Positions 1-7,485 of a DNA stretch of 10,596 nucleotides are shown here, piece after piece; position 1 is the stretch's first letter; every line of letters starts with the position of its first letter. Under the pieces are notes generated by a model that saw only the letters and a program-made list of their open reading frames with translations, was not told where the DNA came from and did no database searches. This DNA comes from Phoronis ovalis (Eukaryota; Phoronida; Phoronidae). The DNA lies in NCBI GenBank assembly GCA_028565635.1, contig JAOXYB010061946.1, positions 1-10,596 on the forward strand. Direction: 5' to 3'. Position numbers and translations under genes: made by a program.

Positions 1-455
1 TTATGTATTTACTCTTTTATCGTAAAAATACATATGCATTTGTACCTGGTAACCAACAAAAGAAAGGATGGAGTTTTCATTCTTTTTCTTTGTGTTGGAT
101 TCTTGTTTTAATAAAGAAATTACAGGAGCGTGTGATTGAGGTACTTCTTAGAAATCAAATTTATAAAGGCTTTTTTGTACTTATTCGACACTTGTAACTG
201 GTTTGGTCAAAAAATCATTTTGCTACTGTACTGTCTGCGACCCTGTTGTATAGTGGCATGTGGTGCTGTGCCCTTTATTTAGCTGTTAATGACGTAAGTA
301 TATAACGATCATCACGGGTTTTTATCTTCGTTGAAAACGGTAATAAACTTAACTGTCTAGCTTTGCATGCCTGTTTCGTGGGGTTACAAGCTGTTACTGA
401 AAAGCAGCTGATTTCCGCAGGCTTGTGGTTTGAAGCGAGTCATTCATGTCATAGG
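1..455. other. Non-coding stretch with a consensus splice-donor match
   Basis: No gene can be supported here. The sequence is somewhat richer in G+C than what follows. A 64-codon frame opens at position 3 and stops at 195-197, with no recognisable domain. In the same frame the next 32 codons (198-293) are open and end exactly at GTAAGTAT (294-301), a near-ideal animal 5' splice site on the plus strand. An AATAAA hexamer lies at 109-114. These could be part of an exon, an untranslated region or chance: no convincing acceptor with a pyrimidine tract precedes the open stretch, and the encoded peptide resembles nothing I know. Confidence 0.4.
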
Positions 456-492
456 GATAGATAAGATAATCTTTAGACAAAAGTCGAAGATA
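456..492 (+). promoter_or_regulatory. Cluster of four GATA motifs
   Basis: GATA occurs at 456-459, 460-463, 465-468 and 489-492. Two of the four sit in the preferred AGATAAG context (459-465 and 488-494). Four sites on one strand within 37 bases resembles a GATA-factor binding cluster. In AT-rich DNA GATA is common, and the last site lies in a duplicated segment, so regulatory function is inference only. Confidence 0.2.
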
Positions 493-507
493 AGACAAAA
501 GTCGAAG
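475..507 (+). repeat. Short direct repeat, 18-base period
   Basis: The 15-base word AGACAAAAGTCGAAG is present exactly at 475-489 and again at 493-507, separated by three bases (ATA). It is a two-copy tandem duplication with an 18-base period, probably from replication slippage. Confidence 0.75.
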
Positions 508-1049
508 GTCAAACTTAATGGAAACTGTAAAAACTAATTTTGTGTAATTTTGCGAGATGCAGAACATTTATAAAAGCTAATGAAAGTGGGTACTAATGGA
601 TGCCCCATCAGAACTTTTGTTTGATTTTACTGCAGCCTTGAGCATTCTTCCGAGCCAGTTTTTTCTTATATATTATCTATAATGTTGTGTCTGTGGTATT
701 TTTTAATTAGAGATATATCACTGGTTCTTCATAAAAGGGAGTGTGGGGAAGGTTTCCACTCCTATATTAAAAGTGGTAAATATTATTCTGCGCAATTTAT
801 TCACACTTTACATAATTATACTTTTAAGTTACAATTTAGCTAATTGAATAAAAAATATAGGCAAATAAAAGTATCTATGTATTTTGAAAGTATACAACTC
901 AAACTTTCTAAATCTGTAATTTATTTTTTCTGAGTATATCAGGTAACAGTACGGTTACCATTTTGAGTTAATGCATTAAGTATTTGAAACGTAAAATTCA
1001 AAAGAATGTAAGTCAAAAAACACCTAAAGCTACATAGTTGAACTTTTGT

Positions 1050-1050
<1 letters not shown>
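508..1050. other. AT-rich stretch without a recognisable gene
   Basis: Stops are dense in all frames. The only local structure I see is a 6-bp hairpin, GGTAAC with GTTACC, around 942-959. I recognise no repeat family or RNA gene. Confidence 0.55.

Positions 1051-1094
<44 letters not shown>
1051..1094 (+). repeat. (CA)18 microsatellite with CACGCGCG leader
   Basis: Eighteen uninterrupted CA units run from 1059 to 1094. They are preceded at 1051-1058 by CACGCGCG, so the whole tract is alternating purine-pyrimidine DNA able to adopt a left-handed helix. Long pure CA tracts are typical of animal genomes and usually vary in length between individuals. Confidence 0.97.
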
Positions 1095-1098
<4 letters not shown>

Positions 1099-1291
1099 TC
1101 ATGAAGAAAGAGTTATGGATGATAAAACCCCTACTTAGAAATTATGAATTAACCATACCTGTGGATGCATTAGAAAGAGTCTAGCATGATCGAGTTTCTA
1201 ATCAAATAATAAGTGCATGCAAATCAAGCAAAAAGTATAAATAAACGCCTGTCGCCGTGATAGACGCGTAATTAGTATATTGAAATTAATG

Positions 1292-1386
1292 TATCAGTTC
1301 TCGGAAAAGGGTAGACAGAGTCTGGCTCTGTTTGTTCTACTCTGACTAAAATTTTCCCTGAGAGAATAAAATAGCACAAACTGATA
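1292..1386. repeat. Nested imperfect hairpin
   Basis: TATCAGTT (1292-1299) pairs with AACTGATA (1379-1386). Inside, GGAAAA pairs with TTTTCC, and at the tip ACAGAG and CTCTGT enclose a TCTGG loop (about 1315-1331), flanked by GTAG and CTAC. Several stems in the correct nested order suggest a decayed foldback element or a structured transcript. The internal loops are asymmetric, so a stable single fold is not assured. Confidence 0.4.
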
Positions 1387-1975
1387 TCTTGAACAGCTTG
1401 TATCAAATCTGTGCATAACTATTTTAAACACTGTGACAATAGTTGTAGATACATCTATTACACGGGCGTGGTGTATTTTAGTACATTTTCTCCATCTCCA
1501 TATCTCAATTAGCTTTTAGCTGAGCAAATTATTTTTTAACAAAACATTTAACAAACGATATTAATACACTGCCAATTAATTAATTATTTAAATCGTGTAA
1601 TTGTCTAATTTTGTTGGCAATGTTTTTTTTCAGTAATAACAAGTAATAAAAATTTTACGAAATCCTCTAATATCACGTTTACGCCAGGAATGCCCCATCG
1701 AATAATAAGGGTACCGTAGTTTGCTAAGCTCCCAGAGCCAACTTAATATATGCATGCCGTGTAAATGTTTCTAGATGAATGTCACACCTGGTAGTGTGAA
1801 ATTGAACATTTTATGTTTGACTTTTCATCCATTTTGATTAATATTTTTAAACTTATCAAAATAACACCAGGCAAGAAGCCAATATCATAAAACAGGTTTG
1901 AAATGTCGACTTTATGGACTAGCGTATTGTGCATCCGGGGACTGTATGTTATTTCGAGGATAATAATAAGTGATA
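1387..1975. other. AT-rich stretch without a recognisable gene
   Basis: No gene is supported. There is a TTTTTTTTCAG acceptor-like string ending at 1633, but it is followed at once by TAATAA stops. A 6-bp hairpin TCACAC/GTGTGA lies at 1782-1799. The minus-strand frame at 1782-1997 (71 codons) has no recognisable features. Confidence 0.55.
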
Positions 1976-2047
1976 CAATAATTTTAATTCCTTTCACAAA
2001 GCTATTTTATTCTTAAAAAAGAAAAAGCTTTGCAGGAATTATTATTG
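1976..2047. repeat. 72-base stepped hairpin
   Basis: Three stems are nested in order. CAATAA (1976-1981) pairs with TTATTG (2042-2047), TAATTCC (1985-1991) pairs with GGAATTA (2035-2041), and CAAAGCT (1997-2003) pairs with AGCTTTG (2026-2032). The loop is 22 bases, with a further TTCTT/AAGAA pairing possible. The total size is in the range of a small RNA precursor, but the bulges between stems are unequal, so a decayed foldback repeat is just as likely. Confidence 0.5.
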
Positions 2048-2653
2048 GATCGCCAGTGCACTCTGATTTATAGGTACTCAACCCAACAAGATTATTACCC
2101 ACATTCCGCATATTCGTAAACAATAACGTAATAAATCAAAGCATTGTTTTCATTGTTATTTTGCCAACAAAATACAGTTACACATTCATATTCCTATAAA
2201 GTCAATTTTTGACAGAAACTTATACTAGGATGCTACATGTACATTGTATTTTTATAGCTAAAAACATAAATTTAACGTATATATGTCATATTTTATACTT
2301 TTCTTAAAACAAGCCTGTATAAATATAATTGACATGATTTCCGTGTTATTAATTATTTTGTTTATTTCAACTTAGGTGAACAATGTTTTGTGTACCATTC
2401 CGCGTATTACTCTAGATAATAAACCAACCGTAACATTTAGGCTACTAAATTAATAGTTTAATAATCTGTTACTACAATAAAAATGCACTAGCCGTAAAAA
2501 CAATATGATATTTGTTGCTGCGGCACATCAAAGATCGGCAGGTGCATGTCGGTAAAAATTTAACTGAAACGTGATATCACTATAAACAATCATTGTGAAT
2601 TTCAAAAGCCAGCGAGAAAATGAAAATAAATCAATGAAAAACTTGAAATCCAA
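2048..2653. other. AT-rich stretch without a recognisable gene
   Basis: No gene is supported. A pyrimidine tract with CTTAG (acceptor AG at 2374-2375) is followed by 25 open codons (2376-2450) that end in TAA. This is the length expected by chance fairly often, and the peptide is not recognisable. A low-confidence terminal exon cannot be excluded. Confidence 0.5.
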
Positions 2654-2806
2654 AAAGTAAACTCAAAAAAACATCGTGGATAATCCGGATGAGTTACCTA
2701 TTTTGCGTTTGCGTCATGTCGGCATGATGAACTAACAACTTGAATATTTTTTATAAAACTATAATTATAAGCAGTTTCAAACAAGTATTTGCTTTGAGTT
2801 TACTTT
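2654..2806. repeat. Spaced 14-bp inverted repeat
   Basis: AAAGTAAACTCAAA (2654-2667) is the exact reverse complement of TTTGAGTTTACTTT (2793-2806), with 125 bases between. A perfect 14-bp match this close is more than I would expect by chance in one place, but no target-site duplication is visible. It may be the ends of a small decayed element. Confidence 0.4.
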
Positions 2807-3583
2807 CTTGTGCATTTAATGGAGCATAACTTATCCACAACGCATTGCCTACACTTCTGTGATGTACTGTCAAAGCAGCAGTGATTCTGGTGAAAAATAT
2901 AAAGTCACACTCAAGTGTGCCCTTTAATATCTGATAGGAAACATAATTAAAATAACATAGAGAATAATCTTGATACTAAAATTTAATATTCTGAAAAAGA
3001 CATAGAACTGGGATCACGTCTCAAAAAAGTAGTAATTTATTTCTCCCTCTTTTTCTTATTAACAACCAATAATATTTTATTAAAATGGCTTGGTTTGTTA
3101 ATGAATTGGTCTGGTACTGTTTTTCATAAAGATATTTCATTTTAGAATTGAAATCATTGAATACCAAAGAAAATTTAGTTATTTTACAATTTTATCATAG
3201 CAATATGTAGATCTATTACTACAGGAGTCATTCCTTGTGGGTTTTACAATTAAGTGAAACTTGAGTGCTGCCTTCAAGAACGCATTTTGGCATGAATTGC
3301 TGAGAATCCTGCAATACCGATAATTCTCCCTTAAGATACAGCTAATTATACAGTCAGTTTACGATATGATGGTGTTTAATTATCCGCTTTAATTCATCTA
3401 ATTCATTTCTTGGCTGCACGTACATGCATGAGTAATATTGCACATAATATGTAGTTTGTGTAGTATCAATTAAATTACAACGCGTGTCATATTCTACATA
3501 CTGCGACGTAACTTCGTATAATGGTGCCAATGCGGGAGTGAATGCCGGGTGACTGTCAAAAAGGGTATTCGTGCGTATTGCAT
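2807..3583. other. AT-rich stretch without a recognisable gene
   Basis: No gene is supported. A compact hairpin at 2903-2925 has CACAC/GTGTG at its tip and TAAAG/CTTTA at its base. A small TAATTCAT direct duplication lies near 3390. The minus-strand 124-codon frame (3494-3868) overlapping the right edge has no recognisable domain. Confidence 0.5.
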
Positions 3584-3612
3584 TAGTCTCTTCATAATAA
3601 TCGAAGAGACTA
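3584..3612. repeat. 10-bp perfect hairpin
   Basis: TAGTCTCTTC (3584-3593) and GAAGAGACTA (3603-3612) are exact reverse complements around a 9-base loop. The stem can be extended by TGC/GCA with a one-base bulge. There is no U-tract after it and no gene before it, so a bacterial-type terminator role does not apply. Confidence 0.6.
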
Positions 3613-4149
3613 GCATAAAATATTCATAAAAAAACAGGTGGTACATGTATGAAGGCACAATGGACAAGCAATAGAATAACACAGCTAAATACATATGGTG
3701 TATTTTTTTTTTGTTATTCATGTACAACTTTATTGTACACGTAGCACATCTCCACTTACGTGGCTTGGTTTCATGGTTAAGATTCATAGAATTTAAAATA
3801 TCTAAATTGACAGCATGCAACATAATAGTTTTCTTAGAATATGAAATTCTAACCACAATTACGTACAATATAACTATACATATTGTAAGTCATGGTTTTA
3901 GTTATTTAACCAAATGATTTGTTTTCCAAGAATTTTAATATTGTCAAAGTTTTAAGTTTCGTTGGTTTTTCATGTTTATGAAAACAAGTTACGTTTATTA
4001 AATGGAAAATGAAACCTTATCTGATCATGATTCATTGTAAAAGAACACAAAATTTACATTAATGTTATATTGATATCTATGTAATACATGGTTGATAGAT
4101 AAATAGATAACATCACTGAAACACGCGTGATTTAATTTGTGACGGATCA
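3613..4149. other. AT-rich stretch without a recognisable gene
   Basis: A T10 homopolymer lies around 3705-3714, and a TTTTCAT/ATGAAAA hairpin around 3967-3984. Three loosely spaced GATA words occur around 4095-4110. No coding or RNA gene is supported. Confidence 0.5.
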
Positions 4150-4237
4150 TCGGTCCACTTTGACCGAATTAACTAGCCCTTTATATATCTGTCGGGTGAC
4201 ATATAAAGGACACCTCGTTAGGACACCCCATGGACAC
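4150..4237. mobile_element. Probable fragment of a small non-autonomous element
   Basis: Three signals lie together in a patch richer in G+C than its surroundings. First, a perfect 6-bp hairpin TCGGTC/GACCGA (4150-4155, 4162-4167). Second, a perfect 9-bp hairpin CCTTTATAT/ATATAAAGG (4178-4186, 4201-4209) with a 14-base loop. Third, three GGACAC words at 4208, 4221 and 4232, spaced 13 and 11 bases. This combination of short subterminal repeats and hairpins is characteristic of miniature DNA transposons. No ends or target duplication could be defined, so the boundaries are approximate. Confidence 0.4.
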
Positions 4238-4420
4238 TGGTTTAAGCTAACTCACCTGATGTACAAGGTTCAATGTGAAATATGCTGTATATATTGTGTC
4301 GCGTTATAAATTTTAGAAAACAACAGCGTAATAATAACTTGGCAAAGATCTGAAATTGCAGAATTGTAGGAAATGATCATTGGGTTCCCGTTAAGTACCT
4401 TCCTAGCTTACAGGCCACAA

Positions 4421-4495
4421 AAGGATTAACTATATAGTGCTTGTTTACAATTTTACTCTTATTTCTTCATTTATAACAACACTATCAATAAGTTA
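4421..4495 (+). repeat. Dispersed repeat, copy 1
   Basis: Positions 4449-4495 match 10550-10596 at 40 of 47 bases by hand alignment. The preceding block AAGGATTAACTATATA (from 4421) matches AAGGACTAATTATATA in the other copy. Copy 2 carries about 26 extra bases between the two blocks. The two copies, about 6 kb apart in the same orientation, mark a repeat family. The upstream CTAGC and ACAGGC words also recur, so the element probably begins near 4400. Confidence 0.7.
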
Positions 4496-4853
4496 ATAAT
4501 CTTTTGTATTGAAAGACAAATATTGAAAATTGTAATTTTGGACCCCTTATACAACTAGTTGCATTTTTAAATGCAAATATATGACTAAATATAAGTTACA
4601 CAGCTGAAAATATTATAATTTTTAAGCAATTTAAATGAAAGCTTCAGTTTAAAAATAATGTAGTACAGTGATACAAGCCTTGTTACTGAGACTAAGTCCA
4701 GTCTAATACGCTCCTTGTCTGCGATGTTTTTTTTATAAAATAAATGTGTAGCTTACTGTTAGAAGTGATATCTAAGAATTTTCAACAGCGCATAAATTAG
4801 TGATAACCAGTCTATGAAACAATGCTAAAAAACTGATATCAATCGTTAGACAC
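4496..4853. other. AT-rich stretch without a recognisable gene
   Basis: I see no coding frame, hairpin of note or repeat here beyond general AT-richness. It separates the dispersed repeat from the nested palindrome. Confidence 0.55.
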
Positions 4854-4991
4854 ATTACTTTTGCAATTAATTTAGTTTAGTAATAAATCCAAATAAATAT
4901 TACTGAACTAAATTAATTGAAAAAGTAATTAATTTAGTTTAGTAATATTTAGAACTAAATTAATTACTTTTGCAATTAATTTAGTTTAGTA
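4854..4991. repeat. Nested AT-rich palindrome cluster
   Basis: A 31-base unit at 4854-4884 (core GCAATTAATTTAGTTTAG) is followed after 14 bases by its inverted copy at 4899-4929, with 29 of 31 positions complementary. Overlapping it, 4921-4939 and 4953-4971 form a second perfect 19-bp stem around a 13-base loop. A third direct copy at 4963-4990 is identical to the first 28 bases of the unit. The segment can therefore fold in at least two competing ways. It may be a foldback transposon, or a palindrome grown by template switching. No coding content is present. Confidence 0.85.
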
Positions 4992-5046
4992 TTTACATTT
5001 AATTATTGTTGCTATTGTAAGTTAAGCAATGTCGCAAACATTCGCC

Positions 5047-5079
5047 TCCTCCAAAAAAAATGTCTTTAAATTTGGAGGA
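5047..5079. repeat. 9-bp perfect hairpin
   Basis: TCCTCCAAA (5047-5055) and TTTGGAGGA (5071-5079) are exact reverse complements around a 15-base loop. It lies about 55 bases beyond the nested palindrome and may belong to the same mobile or fragile region. Confidence 0.6.
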
Positions 5080-5558
5080 AAATTAAGTTTATAGATAACA
5101 TTTTTTAATTATTTAATATTTCATTATAATTACAGATATGTGATAAGTATACTAGACAAGTAGACCAAAAAAATCTCAAAATTGGTTAAATTCAAAGAAC
5201 GTATATTATTTGATGCGTGGATGTGAACAAAATATGAAAATCTAAAATATTCAAATAGTATCGTGCTTTCGTACTCATCACGGAACACAATTCTTTTAAA
5301 AATTAAAATATGTCTAGAATTAGAAAACGACGAAACGTTAAAAATTAGGCTTTGTACTAAGACATATTCTTCAGTACATGTGCCGAATGTTCCCCCCGGA
5401 ATGCTCACAGCTCCACTATTATTTTTGGCCAAGAAAGAAGTATATTTCTTTCTAAGTTTTCATAAGTTTTTCAGTCAATGTTAAAACAGAAACTTTCAGT
5501 ATTTATTGTTCATCATTGTAATCAGTTGCTCACCTAATATTTATTTTTTATTTTCCAG
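5080..5558. other. AT-rich stretch, no gene recognised
   Basis: Two overlapping frames of 100 codons (minus, 5130-5432) and 73 codons (plus, 5263-5484) occur, and neither has a recognisable domain. The stretch ends in a good pyrimidine tract with TTTTCCAG (AG at 5557-5558), which would be an acceptable animal 3' splice site. Confidence 0.45.
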
Positions 5559-5629
5559 GTAATTCGCGTATGAGACAATTCACTCTTGAACTCGTTACTA
5601 AACTTTATCGTCTGAATGCCTATATTTAA
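5559..5629 (+). other. Weak candidate terminal exon
   Basis: After the TTATTTTTTATTTTCCAG acceptor-like tract, a frame starting with two split-codon bases runs from 5561 and includes ATG at 5570-5572. It continues MRQFTLELVTKLYRLNAYI and stops at TAA 5627-5629. Codon use is less AT-biased than the flanks. There is no partner exon in the window, no clear poly(A) signal close behind, and the peptide is not recognised. A 22-codon open stretch is not significant on its own, so this is an inference held weakly. Confidence 0.12.
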
Positions 5630-6582
5630 ATGTTAAAATACTATATTTAGAAAAAAAGAACATAAATTAACAAAATGGCATCTGGGCTGGCAGTTCAGCG
5701 AATTCTAAGTTCCGAGAAAATGATTATAGAATATATGCCCAGGGTTCGCGGCTGGCCCCTTGATCAGCTCATCAATACTTAAATTTTGTTTCTAGTGCAC
5801 TCTAAAGAAGTTTAATTCTGAAACTGAAAGTAAAAATACTTTGCTGCGAGTCATATTTCATCTTACTCCATTAGAGTGTGTCTGGGGTCTGAGTCCTTGG
5901 TGGACCTTGATAACGTTTAATGGTATCAGGTTTGCTGCCTGTCGCACAGGAACAGTCTTATTGCAACATTTTGAAAACCTTATATAATGAATATGCTCCC
6001 TTGTAGCAAAGAATAGGGATTTCCAGGCGATCGTGGCAAAGAAAATATATCCTTAGCATTTCAGCAATATCTGGAATCATGCCAGCCCTTTTCTTACGCT
6101 ACTTTAGATTGATTACTTGAACATTAAACTGCGTACTTTATATGACAACATAATCACGTCTGGAACAAATATGTTTATGCCCGTACGCTATTTCCAGGAA
6201 TTATGTATAGGTAAAATGCAAGAGCAAAACATGTAGTACAAGCTTATAAAATCAAACACGATGACAGTTACCGTCAGAAATGCAAAACTAAATTTCGTAT
6301 GGCAAGTTATTTTTTTGTCTGCAGCAAACTATTGATCGAGATTATTTAAAAAAAACGAGGTACTGAGAGGGCTTTCGATTGAAAAGTGAAAATAAATGCC
6401 TTTTAGAAAGATAATATTCTAAAGGATACAAAACAAAGGGTTGAAATTTTATCACAAAACAAAAGTAACAATTTCTTTGAAATAAATGTTTTTAAAAAAT
6501 TGAACTTTCAGAAAAGAATTTCAATACCTCCTGATCTACCTTCGGAACTGTACAATTATATTTACCTACAGGTATGCAAAAC
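5630..6582. other. Stretch without a recognisable gene
   Basis: A somewhat GC-richer patch (5675-5780) has no long open frame. A bulged hairpin CCTTTTAGAA/TTCTAAAGG lies at 6399-6425. I see nothing that supports a coding, tRNA or other RNA gene. Confidence 0.5.
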
Positions 6583-6609
6583 CACACCTAATACAATCAC
6601 ACCTAATAC
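6583..6609 (+). repeat. 12-base direct repeat
   Basis: CACACCTAATAC occurs exactly at 6583-6594 and 6598-6609, a tandem duplication with a 15-base period. Confidence 0.75.
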
Positions 6610-6950
6610 TATTTAACTTTATTTAAGGGCATATTTCTCGAGGTTCTTTCCTTATAATTTAAAGTCATCATTTGGTCAAGTTATGTAAGCTAAAAAAAAA
6701 TCATAGCCTTGAAACGAGGTGCCTTTCGTAATAAGCCTGGTGCACAGTTATGATTATAAATAGTATATGTAACTTTAGAAGAAGACTGTGTTTTGAATCG
6801 TAGAGACGATTTATCAGTTTTCACGTTGTCTATAATTAATGATTTTTTAATTGTCACAGCAGGTATAACGCTAAATGTCGTAAACAATATATTCACATTC
6901 TTGTCATTCTACTAAACCAATTCAACCAGTGACACTTTACAACTGGCACC
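6610..6950. other. AT-rich stretch without a recognisable gene
   Basis: The only frame of note is a 68-codon minus-strand one (6690-6896) with no recognisable features. No repeats are visible. Confidence 0.5.
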
Positions 6951-6999
6951 GACACTCTAGATTGTTTTGTTAACATATTTCCAAACAATGTAGAGTGCC
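6951..6999. repeat. Imperfect hairpin ahead of the array
   Basis: GACACTCTAGATTGTTTT (6951-6968) is almost the reverse complement of the AAACAATGTAGAGTGCCC segment (about 6982-6999), with two or three mismatches. ATAGAGTGTC (7001-7010) repeats the right arm as a partial direct copy. It lies about 95 bases before the large hairpin array and may be part of the same repeat-rich island. Confidence 0.5.
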
Positions 7000-7094
7000 C
7001 ATAGAGTGTCATATAATAGCCACATAGTTCTCACTCTAGACAAAACTTTTACAATGTATCTTAATATACCAAGGTTATGGTGGCCCTGAGCTTA

Positions 7095-7485
7095 TGTCGT
7101 GTTGTCGACTTGTAAAAAACAACTCGACAACACGACAATTCAGTATGAAATGTCGTGTTGTCGACTTGCAAAAAAGTCGACAACTCGACAACACGACAAT
7201 CTTAATGTAGAATGTCGTGTTTTTTTTCGACAACACGACAACTTAGTACGAAATGTCGTGTTGTCGACTTGCTTGCAAGACATTCTATATTAAAACACGA
7301 CATTCTATATTAAAACACGACATTCTAGGTAAGATTGTCGTGTTGTCGAGTTGTTTTTTACAAGTCGACAACACGACAATCTTAATATAGAATATCGTGT
7401 TGTTGTTTTTTTCGACAACTTGACAACACGACAATTTAGTATGAAATGTCGTGTGTCGACTTGCAAAAAAGTTGACAGCATGACA
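7095..7485. repeat. Array of palindromic TGTCGTGTTGTCGA hairpin units
   Basis: Seven units start at 7095, 7151, 7213, 7254, 7336, 7393 and 7447. The best one (7095-7137) has a 19-bp stem with one mismatch around a 5-base A loop, and 7336-7378 has the same quality. Unit 7151-7198 can form either a 14-bp outer stem or an 11-bp inner stem, and 7213-7240 keeps 9 bp. Unit 7254 has lost its right arm, and 7393 and 7447 are degenerate. Two spacer types alternate: ATTCAGTATGAAA-like (7138-7150, 7241-7253, 7434-7446) and ATCTTAATGTAGAA-like (7199-7212, 7379-7392). The true period is therefore a two-hairpin dimer of about 111-123 bases. The short open frames crossing it are by-products of a repeat poor in stop codons. 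Its function is unknown. Confidence 0.95.
7281..7327 (+). repeat. 20-base tandem duplication inside the array
   Basis: CATTCTATATTAAAACACGA is present exactly at 7281-7300 and 7301-7320, with a third partial copy CATTCTA at 7321-7327. Its reverse complement matches the junction between the second spacer type and the start of a unit (about 7202-7221). This block is therefore array sequence in inverted orientation that was then duplicated. Confidence 0.9.

Noticed and set aside
3-197. 64-codon plus-strand frame at the left edge
   Set aside because: No recognisable domain, ordinary length for chance, and no splice acceptor or transcript evidence for it.
1621-1640. Acceptor-like T-tract plus CAG ending at 1633
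   Set aside because: It is followed immediately by stop codons in a very AT-rich context, and no exon can be built after it.
1608-2173. 13-bp inverted match ATTTTGTTGGCAA / TTGCCAACAAAAT spanning about 566 bases
   Set aside because: Across a 10-kb AT-rich window about one such 13-bp inverted match is expected by chance. There is no target duplication and pairing does not extend on either side.
2376-2453. 25 open codons after a CTTAG acceptor-like site
   Set aside because: This length is common by chance, the peptide is unrecognised, and there is no partner exon.
3494-3868. 124-codon minus-strand frame
   Set aside because: The peptide has no recognised domain and the composition of translated AT-rich non-coding DNA. 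The frame runs through the 3584-3612 hairpin, and an overlapping plus frame (3711-3917) is equally uninformative.
4260-4275. GGTTCAA word as a tRNA B-box or tRNA-derived SINE signal
   Set aside because: There is no A-box at the right distance, no cloverleaf can be drawn and no terminal T-run follows.
7095-7485. CRISPR-like appearance of regularly spaced repeats
   Set aside because: The spacers are not unique: they fall into two repeated families. The repeats are long palindromes that vary in length, there are no cas genes, and the window is animal-like.
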